A stretch of DNA of 64,000 nt from Mogibacterium diversum (lineage in GTDB: Bacteria; Bacillota; Clostridia; Peptostreptococcales; Anaerovoracaceae): assembly GCF_002998925.1 (NCBI RefSeq), contig NZ_CP027228.1:1488001-1552000 (forward strand), in the 5' to 3' direction. The translations under genes were made by a program, and so were the position numbers. Shown here piece by piece: positions 9,043 through 18,441 of this stretch. Every line of letters begins with the position of its first letter. The first letter of the stretch is position 1. A model generated the notes under the pieces. The model worked only from the letters and a program-made list of their open reading frames with translations, was not told the origin of the DNA and ran no database searches.

Positions 9043-9936
9043 TTACTTGTCGTACTTGTTGAGCCACTCGATGAGCACTTTGCAGTAATCATCATGTCTA
9101 TCTACGAAGCATGTGTGTCTTGCGTTCTCCCAGAGAATCCACTCTGAGTTTGGAATTCCATCTGCGATAGTCTTAGCTATTAGCGGTGAGCAGAGATCGG
9201 AGATTCCGTTGCATACAAGCGAAGGAATCTTAATCTCGCCTAGTCTATCAACATATTCGAAGTCCTTTAGCGAACCTGTAGGGGCGAATTCATTTGGACC
9301 CCATCCGTATAGGTATGCCTCGCCGCCAGCCTTCTTAGGACGTGTACAGCACTCTGGTGCATCTTCGCCAATCCAGTAGTCACAGTATCTGTGCATATAC
9401 TCAGCTACCGCTTCATCATAAGCCTCTCCAGAGAAATCTCCAGTCTCAAGAGCGTGATTGATTGCATCCTGCATATTCTGAGGCATCATCTTAATACGTC
9501 TTAGACCTTCTTTCTCCCAGAGGCTGCTTGATGGATGTCCACTGGAAATAACGAATGACTTAACACCCTTAGGCTTTCTTTCGATAGCATATGCAATCTG
9601 CATCATGCCGCCCCATGACTGTCCGATGATATGGCACTCGTCTAGTCCTAGGTGCTCTCTTAGAGCCTCTAGCTCATCTAGCCATGTATCCTGAGTCCAT
9701 AATTCCTTATGACCATCTAGATATGAATTTCCGCAACCAATCTGGTCGTACATGATGATCTGACGATCATCATCATCCGCGAGATTGTCTAGAACCTCGT
9801 AGTAGTTGTGTGTTGAACCAGGTCCACCGTGCAAACAGATGAGCGGTGCTTTGCCATTGTCTTTTCTCTCGCCTACGACTCTGTAATAAGTTTCGAAACC
9901 GAGAAAAGGCATATAACCTTCTGTAACCTTTGCCAT
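9043..9936 (-). CDS. pip: Proline iminopeptidase-like alpha/beta hydrolase (peptidase S33)
   Basis: 297 residues from the ATG at 9936, which follows AAGGGAGAG; an upstream in-frame start lacks a ribosome site. Oxyanion motif HGGPG at residues 36-40, nucleophile elbow GQSWGG with Ser107, and probable Asp247 (SDLCSP) and His274 (ARHTC) complete the catalytic triad. Family S33 enzymes remove N-terminal proline from short peptides in the cytosol. The gene lies 28 bases downstream of the M24 peptidase gene and is surely cotranscribed with it, which supports a role in proline-peptide breakdown. Other prolyl-specific or amide hydrolase activities within S33 cannot be excluded. Confidence 0.82.
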   Translation of the reverse strand: MAKVTEGYMPFLGFETYYRVVGERKDNGKAPLICLHGGPGSTHNYYEVLDNLADDDDRQIIMYDQIGCGNSYLDGHKELWTQDTWLDELEALREHLGLDECHIIGQSWGGMMQIAYAIERKPKGVKSFVISSGHPSSSLWEKEGLRRIKMMPQNMQDAINHALETGDFSGEAYDEAVAEYMHRYCDYWIGEDAPECCTRPKKAGGEAYLYGWGPNEFAPTGSLKDFEYVDRLGEIKIPSLVCNGISDLCSPLIAKTIADGIPNSEWILWENARHTCFVDRHDDYCKVLIEWLNKYDK

Positions 9937-9964
9937 TAATTGATCTCTCCCTTTAATTGATTTT

Positions 9965-11059
9965 TTATTTCTCCACAGGAACAACGATTGGCTCTTCCTT
10001 AGGATATCCGTTTAGTACTTCGCATCCATCTTCTGTGATGTATAGGATGTCCTCAATACGAACACCGATTCCCTCATCATATAGATAGATACCAGGCTCT
10101 ACGGAGAAGCACTGTCCTGGCTCGATAATCTCGTCATTTACGAGAGATACGTCACCAACCTCGTGATCCTCAAGTCCGATTGAGTGACCAGTTCTATGTG
10201 TGAAGTACTCGCCAAAGCCCTTCTCTGTGATATAGTCTCTTGCAGCCTTATCGACATCGCTCATCTTGTTGCCAGGCTTAGCAGCAGCGATACCTCTCTT
10301 GTTAGCTTCAAGAACGACATTATAAACTTCTCTCTGTCTGTCGTTAATCTCTCCGATAAATACTGTTCTTGTAGTATCGGATGCGTAGTTATTCCACATA
10401 CCACCGATATCAAGTACTACGGAGTCTCCGTACTTACCCTTGCTATCATCAGTTACGTGATGTGGATCAGCTCCACCCTTGCCGTATGCTGTGATAGGAT
10501 CGAATGATAGACCCTGGAATCCAACTTCCTTGCAGAGCTCAACACACTTAGCATTTAGCTCTCTCTCTGTTAGGCCCTTAGCAACCCAAGGAATAAGCTT
10601 ATCCATAACCTCGTCAATCATCTTTGCAGACTCTCTCATGATCTGACGCTCATGCTCGTCCTTAATCTGTCTAACCTTATCAACGATTACAGATCCGTTT
10701 ACGAACTTGCTTCCAGCACCTAAATCCTGAAGCTTAAGAAGGAATCTTGCTGGCCAGTTCTTATCAATACCAATAGTCTTATCCTTCTCAATGAACTTAG
10801 CTAGAATTCCAACAGGCTCCTCGATATCGTCATAATATGTTAGCGGTACACCAAGGTCTTCTGTCTGTGGGAAGAGCTTGTTGAGTACAAGCTGTACATC
10901 TCCATTTACATTGATGTATAGTGCGAGCATTCTCTCACCAGGAATAATCCACTTGTCGAGCATATAGAAGATGCTAACTGGATCAGTGATGATCATCTGT
11001 GGCATATCCTGCTCTTTCATCTTTGCAACAACTCTCTCTAGCTTAGACTTATTAAGCAT
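9965..11059 (-). CDS. Xaa-Pro dipeptidase/aminopeptidase, M24 family (short form)
   Basis: 364 residues: an N-terminal creatinase-like domain (about 1-125) followed by the pita-bread metallopeptidase fold. All five metal ligands are visible: the two Asp of DIGGMWNNYASD, His in GHSIG, Glu in VEPGIY and Glu in RIED. Such enzymes use two Mn or Co ions to cleave the bond before proline. The ATG at 11059 follows GGAGG. First gene of a two-gene operon with the iminopeptidase; the length fits PepQ/YpdF-type enzymes better than classical PepP. Confidence 0.88.
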   Translation of the reverse strand: MLNKSKLERVVAKMKEQDMPQMIITDPVSIFYMLDKWIIPGERMLALYINVNGDVQLVLNKLFPQTEDLGVPLTYYDDIEEPVGILAKFIEKDKTIGIDKNWPARFLLKLQDLGAGSKFVNGSVIVDKVRQIKDEHERQIMRESAKMIDEVMDKLIPWVAKGLTERELNAKCVELCKEVGFQGLSFDPITAYGKGGADPHHVTDDSKGKYGDSVVLDIGGMWNNYASDTTRTVFIGEINDRQREVYNVVLEANKRGIAAAKPGNKMSDVDKAARDYITEKGFGEYFTHRTGHSIGLEDHEVGDVSLVNDEIIEPGQCFSVEPGIYLYDEGIGVRIEDILYITEDGCEVLNGYPKEEPIVVPVEK

Positions 11060-11258
11060 AATGTTCCTCCATTTCTATTGTGCATTCATGCATGTACAAA
11101 TATACATTTATTATACATCCCTGCCATATGATTTAATATACATTTGGCAAAAATTAATCAAAATATCTGAATAATTACCCAAATATTTCTTAAGTTACTG
11201 ACGATTGTCAGATTTTCCCATCAGTTAAGATGTAAAATTTACTCTTCCACGTAAAGCT

Positions 11259-13049
11259 CTAAATCTCTCTCGTATACTCCTCGAGCCAAGCGCGCTCTTC
11301 ATCATTCATATATGGTGAAAGCTTTTCAAAGCACTCCTTGTGATATTCGTTGAGCCATTCCTTCTCGGATCTAGTAAGCTCAGATGGATCTATTCCGTCG
11401 AGATCAATAGGCACAAAATTCAATGTCTCGAAATGCATAAATTGTCCGTACTTATTCTTCTCTCCTTTTACAGTGAGCAAGTTGTTCTCGATACGAATTC
11501 CGAACTCACCCTCTTCATAGATTCCAGGTTCGTCCGTTACCATCATGCCTTCTTCAAACTGATGGTGCTCATTCTTGGAAGGAACTATGTACCAGCGGAA
11601 TCCTGTTGGTGGCTCGTGAATACTGCCGAGGTAGCCAAAGCCGTGTCCAGTTCCGCACTGAAAATCCTTGTTCAAGTCCCAGATTGGCTGTCTAGCGAGT
11701 ACGTCGAGTGACCATCCGTGATTTCCATATAGGAAATTTGCTGCCGATAGGTGCTGCATGGATTTATATACAGCAGTGTAATACTTTTTCATCTCATCGC
11801 TGATTGAGCCAAGAATCGTAGTTCTAGTGATGTCTGTCGATCCCTCTAGGTAGCCACCACCTGTATCCGACAGCAGCATCTGTCCGCCTTTTAGTTCTAC
11901 ATCAGACTCTGGTGTTGGAGAGTAGTGCATCATCGCAGCATGTGCCCCAAATGCATGTAGAGGTTCAAAGGAATCCCTAACATACCCTTCCTGCTCGCTT
12001 CTCAGCTGAGTCAGCTTCTCGGAGGCGCTGAGCTCGGTAATCTTCATCTTGTCGTAGTTATTCTTGAGCCAGTAGATGAACTTTGTGAGCGCTACGCTGT
12101 CCTTTAGCTCTGCATTTCTGACATTCCTAATCTCGGTTTCATTCTTGATAGCCTTCATAAGTATTGTAGGATTTGCCCCTTGAACGACCTTACATGGTAG
12201 ATTCTTATAAAGTGCGTAATTCATCTTCATAGGGTCAATCAGCGCTGTTGCACTAGCGTCGACCTTCTTAGCATCCTCATATATATCATTGTATGGATGA
12301 ACATTTACATTGTTCTCTTTGAGCATCTTGCGGAGGTCGTCGTTTAATTTTTTCTCTTCAACATATAAATCCGCACTATCCTCCCTAACAATTACATATG
12401 CTAGAACAAGAGGGAAGAAATCAATATCGTTGCCACGCATATTGAGAAGCCATGCTACATCATCAAGAGATGCAACCAGATGGATGTTTGCTCCAGCTTT
12501 CTTCATCTCCTCACGAACTCTATTTAGCTTGCTGCCGGTGCTTTCTCCGCTATACTTTTCTTCTAGGAACCATGCTGGCTCTTCGGATAACCTCGGTCTG
12601 TCTTTCCAAATTTCCTCGACTAGAGCCTGTTCGTAATCAATTTCTACATTTCTACCCGCAAAAGCTTCCTCGTATGCCTGCCCATCGCCCATCGATAGCA
12701 CTCTTCCGTCAAAAGCAACCTTTCCGCCATCAGAGACTTGCTGTGCAACCCACTCAACAGTTCCTGGTGTATCGTCAACAAACATCTTCATGAGCTCGAT
12801 GCCACTGCCCTCACATTCTGTGAGAACCTGAGTAAAGTACCTGCCATCGGTCCATAGACCAGCCTTGTCCTTGGTAATAGCCACAGTCGCATATGAACCG
12901 GAAAACCCTGTCACGAATCTAATCGCTTTAAAATGTTCGCCTACATACTCGCTCTGATGAAAATCTGCCATCGGGATAACGTATGCGTCTATACCTCGCT
13001 CTGCCATAAGCTTTCTTAGCTGAGCAATTCTTTCTGCCGCTGCTGTCAT
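11259..13049 (-). CDS. Xaa-Pro aminopeptidase, long three-domain M24B form
   Basis: 596 residues, the length of the APP1-type aminopeptidase P found in bacteria and eukaryotes: two creatinase-type N-terminal domains (about 1-310), the M24 catalytic domain (about 315-530) and the C-terminal M24_C extension. Metal ligands are present in DTGGGYLEGSTD, in the His of GTGHGFG, and in EPGIY and RIEN. It removes the first residue from peptides with proline second. The start follows AGGGGGC. Separated from the next operon by about 200 AT-rich bases. Together with the M24 dipeptidase and iminopeptidase it makes a proline-peptide degradation module. Confidence 0.9.
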   Translation of the reverse strand: MTAAAERIAQLRKLMAERGIDAYVIPMADFHQSEYVGEHFKAIRFVTGFSGSYATVAITKDKAGLWTDGRYFTQVLTECEGSGIELMKMFVDDTPGTVEWVAQQVSDGGKVAFDGRVLSMGDGQAYEEAFAGRNVEIDYEQALVEEIWKDRPRLSEEPAWFLEEKYSGESTGSKLNRVREEMKKAGANIHLVASLDDVAWLLNMRGNDIDFFPLVLAYVIVREDSADLYVEEKKLNDDLRKMLKENNVNVHPYNDIYEDAKKVDASATALIDPMKMNYALYKNLPCKVVQGANPTILMKAIKNETEIRNVRNAELKDSVALTKFIYWLKNNYDKMKITELSASEKLTQLRSEQEGYVRDSFEPLHAFGAHAAMMHYSPTPESDVELKGGQMLLSDTGGGYLEGSTDITRTTILGSISDEMKKYYTAVYKSMQHLSAANFLYGNHGWSLDVLARQPIWDLNKDFQCGTGHGFGYLGSIHEPPTGFRWYIVPSKNEHHQFEEGMMVTDEPGIYEEGEFGIRIENNLLTVKGEKNKYGQFMHFETLNFVPIDLDGIDPSELTRSEKEWLNEYHKECFEKLSPYMNDEERAWLEEYTREI

Positions 13050-13159
13050 AATAGCCCCCTAACCATAAAATGTATAAGCTTAAATAATAGCAATAATTTA
13101 ACAAGTTCATTCTAGCACCCTTTTGTGCCGTTTTGGTGACGAATAGTGGTATTGATAAT

Positions 13160-13819
13160 ATGCCTCAGATGTTAGATAATTTAGTCATGGTATTAGATAT
13201 TATAATTGTATTAATTTTCTTAATATGTGCACTGCGTGGCAAGTCGCAAGGGTTTCTCGAATCCCTTGTCAGACTAGCTGCGGTTTCTGGCGGGGTCATA
13301 ATTGGCATCCTGAATACGGATAGGATTAGATCACTTCTCTTTACACTCCCTATCGATGATTTTATGAAGGGCAAGCTAACGAAGAGATTCAATGGACAAG
13401 AGATGGATTTACTACAGTTCATCCCTAAAGTGATACGCACCAAATTCGAAGCATTTGGTCTTGATGGCATTACTACGACCGTGAATAGATTTACAAATCT
13501 CTCCATTACGATTATCTCTTTCTCGCTCATAGTGTCTGTTGTATGGATTATTTCTTCGCACTTAAGAAAAAGGATTATGCGTGGACGTAAGAGCAAAAAC
13601 TTGCTCGGAACCGTGGACTCAAGTGTTGGACTTCTGTTCGGTTCTATCAAGGGGGCAATCATCATATTTTTGCTCCTTGCCCTCATGTTTCCGCTTACAT
13701 CGCTGTTTGCACCGCAGTATATTCATACATTAAACGAACAATTAAACAACTCTTATATCGCAGGATACCTTTATGATGCAAACCCATTAATCTACTTTAT
13801 GCGCAGGTTATATATTTAA
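13160..13819 (+). CDS. CvpA-like multi-pass membrane protein
   Basis: About 219 residues. Four hydrophobic segments (the first DIIIVLIFLICAL, the last AIIIFLLLALMFPL) and the early RGKSQGFLESLVRL motif resemble the CvpA/colicin V production family, membrane proteins of unclear role. The start is uncertain: the ATG at 13160 or 13169 has no clear ribosome site, and an in-frame TTG begins at 13133. Diverges from the Xaa-Pro aminopeptidase gene and is followed by its own terminator, so it is not part of the glycine cleavage operon. Confidence 0.65.
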   Translation: MPQMLDNLVMVLDIIIVLIFLICALRGKSQGFLESLVRLAAVSGGVIIGILNTDRIRSLLFTLPIDDFMKGKLTKRFNGQEMDLLQFIPKVIRTKFEAFGLDGITTTVNRFTNLSITIISFSLIVSVVWIISSHLRKRIMRGRKSKNLLGTVDSSVGLLFGSIKGAIIIFLLLALMFPLTSLFAPQYIHTLNEQLNNSYIAGYLYDANPLIYFMRRLYI

Positions 13820-13831
13820 TATTTCTATAAG

Positions 13832-13876
13832 AAAAAGCATGACACAAAATAAACTTTTGATGTCGTGCTTTTGTTC
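13832..13876 (+). terminator. Intrinsic terminator after the CvpA-like gene
   Basis: AAAGCATGACA pairs with TGTCGTGCTTT (one G-U pair) across a loop of about 16 bases and is followed by TTG and T-rich sequence. It separates the CvpA-like gene from the gcv promoter. Confidence 0.7.
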
Positions 13877-13877
13877 A

Positions 13878-13906
13878 TTGATTGCAATGTTTTACTATGC
13901 TATATT
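13878..13906 (+). promoter_or_regulatory. Promoter of the glycine cleavage operon
   Basis: TTGATT (13878-13883), a 17-base spacer ending in TGC, and TATATT (13901-13906) form a strong extended -10 promoter. The predicted start near 13913 leaves a leader of about 44 nt, too short for the tandem glycine riboswitch that often controls gcv operons. Confidence 0.7.
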
Positions 13907-13956
13907 TTGAGTATATTCAATGTATCTAATCGAAAACACTCAAGGAGGTAGTCTTG

Positions 13957-15045
13957 ATGGATAAGAAAACACCACTATATGATACCCATGTTAAATACGG
14001 TGGTAAAATCGTACCATTTGGCGGATTTTTACTCCCGATTCAGTATGAGTCAGGTATCAAACAAGAACACATGGCAGTTCGTACAGCGTGTGGTCTATTC
14101 GATGTATCCCACATGGGAGAAATCGTCGTAAGCGGACCTAAGTCTGTTGAATATCTTAACTACGTACTAACTAATGATTTCACCGACCTCAAAGTTGGTC
14201 AGGCAAGATACAGCCCAATGTGCAACGAGCACGGCGGAACTGTAGATGACCTAATCGTGTACAAGCGTGGCGAGGACGACTATTTCGTTGTTGTTAACGC
14301 AGCAAATATAGAGAAGGATTTCGCTTGGATGGTTGATCATAAGATTGATGGCGTTGAGATCACAAACGTTTCCGAGGACTGGGGTCAGCTCGCTCTTCAG
14401 GGACCTAAGGCAGATGCTATTCTCGCTAAGGTTGCTGATCCTTCGCTCATCCCTGCTGGTTACTACACAGCTAATTTCGATGGCTCGATAAAAGGAATTC
14501 CTTGCGTTCTTTCCAGAACCGGCTATACAGGCGAAGATGGATTTGAGATATATATGCCAGCTGATAAGGCTGCAGATGTATGGGAAATCCTAATTGAAGC
14601 TGGCAAAGAAGAAGGTCTGATTCCTTGTGGACTCGGAGCTCGTGATACGCTTCGTATGGAAGCTGCAATGCCACTATACGGACACGATATGAACGATGAC
14701 ATTTCACCTAAGATCGCAGGTCTTGGATTTGCAATCAAGATGGACAAGCCTGATTTCATCGGCAAGGCTGCAATCGAAGCTGCAACTCCGCTCAAAGAGA
14801 GAAGAGTTGGAATCAAGGTTACTGGTCGCGGAATCATCAGAGAAGAGTGTGACGTTTACAGAGATGGCGAGAAGATCGGATATATCACTTCTGGAACATT
14901 CCTACCATATCTGAACGGATCTTACGGGATGGCTATCGTTGACTCTGCAAAGCGTGAAATCGGTGCAGCTGTTCAGGTAGATGTTCGTGGTCGCAAGATT
15001 GATGCAGAGATGGTAAAGCTTCCTTTCTATAAGAGAGAGCAGTAA
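13957..15045 (+). CDS. gcvT: Aminomethyltransferase, glycine cleavage T protein
   Basis: 362 residues. The ATG at 13957 sits 7 bases after a perfect AAGGAGGT; an in-frame TTG just before it is too close. Takes the aminomethyl group from lipoyl-GcvH, releasing ammonia and forming 5,10-methylene-tetrahydrofolate. Family hallmarks include LYDTHVKYGGKIVPFGGF at the start, GLFDVSHMGE, and ARDTLRMEAAMPLYGHDM in the folate-binding region. First gene of gcvT-gcvH-gcvPA-gcvPB-lplA-lpdA. Length is normal for the family. Confidence 0.97.
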   Translation: MDKKTPLYDTHVKYGGKIVPFGGFLLPIQYESGIKQEHMAVRTACGLFDVSHMGEIVVSGPKSVEYLNYVLTNDFTDLKVGQARYSPMCNEHGGTVDDLIVYKRGEDDYFVVVNAANIEKDFAWMVDHKIDGVEITNVSEDWGQLALQGPKADAILAKVADPSLIPAGYYTANFDGSIKGIPCVLSRTGYTGEDGFEIYMPADKAADVWEILIEAGKEEGLIPCGLGARDTLRMEAAMPLYGHDMNDDISPKIAGLGFAIKMDKPDFIGKAAIEAATPLKERRVGIKVTGRGIIREECDVYRDGEKIGYITSGTFLPYLNGSYGMAIVDSAKREIGAAVQVDVRGRKIDAEMVKLPFYKREQ

Positions 15046-15110
15046 TATAATCTGTACTTGTTAAAAATAATATTTTATATCTAAATAATATATACAAAAG
15101 GAGAAATAAA

Positions 15111-15482
15111 ATGGCAGATTTAAAGTATTCAAAGTCGCATGAGTGGATCGCTGAAGAAGACGGTCTATGCGTTATCGGTATTTCTGACTATGCTCAGCAT
15201 AGCCTTGGTGACATCGTATTCATCAACCTCCCTGAGGTTGACGATGAAGTAACAGTTGGTGATGCATTTGGTGACATCGAGTCTGTAAAGGCTGTATCCG
15301 ATGTGCTATCCCCTGTTACAGGAATCGTTGCTGAGATCAACGAGAGCCTATTTGATGCACCTGAGACAATCAACGAGGACCCATACGGTTCTTGGCTGAT
15401 CAAGGTTAAGGACGTAGCTGAGACAGAGGAGCTTCTAACCTCAGACGAATACGACGCATTTGTAGAGTCGGAAGAAGCATAA
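15111..15482 (+). CDS. gcvH: Glycine cleavage system H protein
   Basis: 123 residues. Lipoyl carrier that shuttles the aminomethyl intermediate between P, T and L proteins. The lipoylation site is Lys60 in GDIESVKAVSD, and the N-terminal SHEWI motif is typical. Ribosome site AAAGGAG seven bases before the ATG. It lies 65 AT-rich bases after gcvT and 40 before gcvPA. Lipoate would be attached by the lplA product encoded three genes downstream. Confidence 0.97.
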   Translation: MADLKYSKSHEWIAEEDGLCVIGISDYAQHSLGDIVFINLPEVDDEVTVGDAFGDIESVKAVSDVLSPVTGIVAEINESLFDAPETINEDPYGSWLIKVKDVAETEELLTSDEYDAFVESEEA

Positions 15483-15522
15483 ACCGTATTTACCTTAACA
15501 CTTTCGTACAAGGAGGTTCGAA

Positions 15523-16848
15523 TTGGGTACATTTATTCCTAACACTAAAGAAGAACAGCTCCAGATGTTAAACGATATCGGCTACAAAGATTGGGATGAT
15601 CTATTTAAGGACATCCCCGCTGCAGCTAGAATCAAGGGTGAGCTCAACATTCCAGCTGGAAAATCAGAGCTGGAAACTGCTCAAATTATGGAGAAAATGG
15701 CAAACCGCAACGTGGTATATGATTCAATTTTCCGCGGTGCTGGTGCTTACAATCACTACATCCCGGCTGCAGTTAATGCAGTAGTAAGCAAAGAGGAGTT
15801 CATCACTGCTTATACCCCTTATCAGGCTGAGATTAGTCAGGGTATACTTCAGTCGATTTTCGAGTATCAGACCATGATATGTGAACTTACTGGCATGGAT
15901 GTGTCGAATGCTTCGCTTTATGACGGTGCTTCGGCAGCTGCAGAAGCATGCGCTATGACAAAGGACCGTAAGCGTAGCACAATCTACGTATCGGAAACTG
16001 TAGATGCTAGAGTTCTTGAAGTAATAAGGACATACTCTTTTGGAAGAGACACTGAGGTAAAGGTTGTTCCAGCATGCGAGTGCGGCGGCGTTACTGATGT
16101 AGAAGCGCTTAAGGCTGCTCTTACAGAGGACAAGTCAGCTGCTTGCTTCCTGATGCAGTATCCTAACTACTATGGTGTCGTCGAAGACGCTGACGAAATT
16201 GCTGAAATAGTTCACGAAGCTGGTGCACAGCTTATCATGAGCGTTAATCCAATAGCACTCGGAGTCCTGAAGACTCCTGGTGAGATTGGTGCAGACATCG
16301 TTTGCGGAGAGGGTCAGCCACTCGGACTTGGCCTCGCATATGGTGGCCCTTACCTAGGAATACTGGCAACGACTGCTAAGAACACTCGTAAGATTGTAGG
16401 CAGACTTGTCGGCGAGACAGTTGACTCCCGCGGCGAGCGTGGATTCGTACTAACTCTACAGGCTAGAGAACAGCATATCCGTAGAGAAAAGGCTAGCAGC
16501 AACGTTTGCTCCAACCAGGCGCTCTGTGCTCTGAAGGCTGGCGTATACATGACAGCTGTTGGTCCTGCTGGAATCAAGCAAGTTGCAACGCTTTGCTCAT
16601 CAAAGGCACACTATCTAGCTGAAGGACTTGTAAGCGCAGGACTTTCGCTAAAATTTGACAAGCCATTCTTCCATGAGTTCGTAACGGTTTGCGCTGATTC
16701 AGATGCTATCCTTAAGGCACTTGCCGACAAGGGCATCCTCGGCGGACTTAAGCTAAGCGACACAGAGATTCTCTGGTGCGCTACAGAGCTCAATACTAAG
16801 GAACAGATGGATGAAGTAATAGAAATCGTTAAGGGGGTGAGCAAGTAA
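15523..16848 (+). CDS. gcvPA: Glycine dehydrogenase (decarboxylating) subunit 1
   Basis: 441 residues, starting with TTG at 15523 that lies 6 bases after AAGGAGG; no ATG fits as well. N-terminal half of the split P protein, the PLP-dependent glycine decarboxylase, which forms a heterotetramer with GcvPB. Characteristic segments are RGAGAYNHYIPAAV, PYQAEISQG and SLYDGASAAAEA. The stop codon overlaps the gcvPB start (TAATG), indicating translational coupling of the two subunits. Confidence 0.97.
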   Translation: MGTFIPNTKEEQLQMLNDIGYKDWDDLFKDIPAAARIKGELNIPAGKSELETAQIMEKMANRNVVYDSIFRGAGAYNHYIPAAVNAVVSKEEFITAYTPYQAEISQGILQSIFEYQTMICELTGMDVSNASLYDGASAAAEACAMTKDRKRSTIYVSETVDARVLEVIRTYSFGRDTEVKVVPACECGGVTDVEALKAALTEDKSAACFLMQYPNYYGVVEDADEIAEIVHEAGAQLIMSVNPIALGVLKTPGEIGADIVCGEGQPLGLGLAYGGPYLGILATTAKNTRKIVGRLVGETVDSRGERGFVLTLQAREQHIRREKASSNVCSNQALCALKAGVYMTAVGPAGIKQVATLCSSKAHYLAEGLVSAGLSLKFDKPFFHEFVTVCADSDAILKALADKGILGGLKLSDTEILWCATELNTKEQMDEVIEIVKGVSK

Positions 16849-18266
16849 TGAAACTTATATTTGAAAGAAGTATCCCTGGCAGAGGTCAGGATTTATTCCC
16901 TGCTTGCGACGTTCCTGTAACGCTACCTGAAGTTCCGATGAGAGCTAGTGCCCCTAACCTTCCAGAAGTTCCTGAGAACGAAATGGGTCGTCACTACACA
17001 GCTCTTGCTAAGGAAGCTCACGGTGTTAACGACGGATTCTATCCACTAGGTTCTTGCACTATGAAGCATAACCCTAAGATTGATGATGCAATTGCATCGC
17101 TCAGAGGATTCACTAACATCCACCCTCTTCAGCCAGCTGAAACAGTAGAAGGCTGCACAGAGGCGATAGACACACTAGAGTCCTATTTATGCGAAATCAC
17201 AGGTATGGATCATGTAACATTCCAACCAGCAGCTGGCTCACAAGGAGAGTTCACAGGACTTCTTCTCATAAAGGCTTATCTACGTGACAAGGGCCTCGGA
17301 CATAAGAACGAGATTCTAATCCCGGACGCTGCTCACGGAACAAACCCTGCAAGTGCTGCAATGGCAGGCTTTAAGGTTGTAGTTGTTAAGTCTAACGAGC
17401 ACGGAAGCATAGATATGGACGACTTCAAGTCTAAGATTAACGAGAATACAGCTGGTCTCATGCTCACAAACCCTAACACGGTTGGTATCTTTGACGAAAA
17501 CATCTTCGAGATTACAGAGCTTGTTCATGAGGCTGGTGGTCTCTGCTACTACGATGGAGCTAACCTAAATGCTGTAATTGGACTAGTAAGACCTGGAGAT
17601 ATAGGTTTCGATGTAATCCACCTCAACCTACATAAGACATTCTCAACACCTCACGGTGGAGGCGGTCCAGGAAGCGGTCCTTGCGGATGCAAAGATTTCC
17701 TCGGAAAATACCTACCTGGTCTAACTGTTAAGGATGGCAAGTACGTTCGTGCAGAGAAGAGCATCGGTAGCGTTACTGGATTCTACGGTAACTTCCTCGT
17801 TAGCTTAAGAGCTCTCGTATACCTCACATACATCGGCGGTGACGGAGTTCCTGAACTCGCTCACAACGCTGTTCTAAATGCTAACTACATGATGGAGAAG
17901 CTAAAGGATCTCTACCCAATGGCTTACGATTGCACTTGCATGCACGAGTTCGTAATGAGCCTCGAGAAATTCCACAAAGAGAACAATGTCTCCGCACTTG
18001 ACGTTGCGAAGGCACTTCTCGACTTTGGAATTCACCCACCTACGATGTACTTCCCACTCATCGTAAGCGAAGCTCTCATGGTTGAACCTACTGAGACTGA
18101 GTCGCGTGAGACTCTCGATGATGCAATCGCTGCATTTAGAAAGATTTATGACTCGATTATCAGTTCACCTGCCTCTGTTTCTGCTTCGCCTGTTACTACT
18201 CCAATGCGCAGATTGGACGAAGTTAAGGCAGCGAGAGAGCCAGTTCTAAAATACGAGTTTTCATAA
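16848..18266 (+). CDS. gcvPB: Glycine dehydrogenase (decarboxylating) subunit 2
   Basis: 472 residues. Carries the PLP-binding lysine, Lys263, in HLNLHKTFSTPHGGGGPG. With GcvPA it decarboxylates glycine and transfers aminomethyl to lipoyl-GcvH. Start overlaps the gcvPA stop by one base and follows AAGGGGGTG. The split, two-subunit form is typical of Firmicutes and archaea rather than the single-chain P protein of Proteobacteria. Confidence 0.97.
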   Translation: MKLIFERSIPGRGQDLFPACDVPVTLPEVPMRASAPNLPEVPENEMGRHYTALAKEAHGVNDGFYPLGSCTMKHNPKIDDAIASLRGFTNIHPLQPAETVEGCTEAIDTLESYLCEITGMDHVTFQPAAGSQGEFTGLLLIKAYLRDKGLGHKNEILIPDAAHGTNPASAAMAGFKVVVVKSNEHGSIDMDDFKSKINENTAGLMLTNPNTVGIFDENIFEITELVHEAGGLCYYDGANLNAVIGLVRPGDIGFDVIHLNLHKTFSTPHGGGGPGSGPCGCKDFLGKYLPGLTVKDGKYVRAEKSIGSVTGFYGNFLVSLRALVYLTYIGGDGVPELAHNAVLNANYMMEKLKDLYPMAYDCTCMHEFVMSLEKFHKENNVSALDVAKALLDFGIHPPTMYFPLIVSEALMVEPTETESRETLDDAIAAFRKIYDSIISSPASVSASPVTTPMRRLDEVKAAREPVLKYEFS

Positions 18267-18272
18267 AACCTT

Positions 18273-18339
18273 GCCGGAAGGTCGGCTACTTACGAGTCGA
18301 ATATCACTTTTTTGATTAATGAGTGACATTCCTTCCGGC
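18273..18339 (+). ncRNA. Possible structured RNA element, three-way junction between gcvPB and lplA
   Basis: GCCGGAAGG (18273-18281) pairs perfectly with CCTTCCGGC (18331-18339). Inside are two further helices: TCGGCT/AGTCGA around ACTTACG, and TCACT/AGTGA around a T-rich loop. Together they fold as a closed three-way junction starting 7 bases after the gcvPB stop. It could be an intercistronic stabiliser, an attenuator or an unrecognised cis-regulatory RNA; it matches no riboswitch consensus I know. Confidence 0.4.
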
Positions 18340-18352
18340 TACATAAAAATTA

Positions 18353-18403
18353 AAGCCTGGACAGATTTTAGCCTGCGTTGTACGCGACTGTCTGTCTAGG
18401 CTT
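18353..18403 (+). terminator. Long hairpin before lplA, possible attenuator
   Basis: AAGCCTGGACAGA (18353-18365) pairs with TCTGTCTAGGCTT (18391-18403) with one G-T pair, and an inner GCGT/ACGC stem caps it. The following GATTTAACTTAAATC is not a clean T-tract, so termination would be partial at best. It may lower lplA and lpdA expression relative to gcv or protect the upstream transcript end. Confidence 0.4.
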
Positions 18404-18441
18404 GATTTAACTTAAATCTGATAGCAAGGAGCTACAAACAC

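Noticed and set aside
13877..13956. Glycine riboswitch ahead of gcvT
   Set aside because: Only about 80 bases lie between the previous terminator and gcvT, mostly taken by the promoter; no aptamer core is present.
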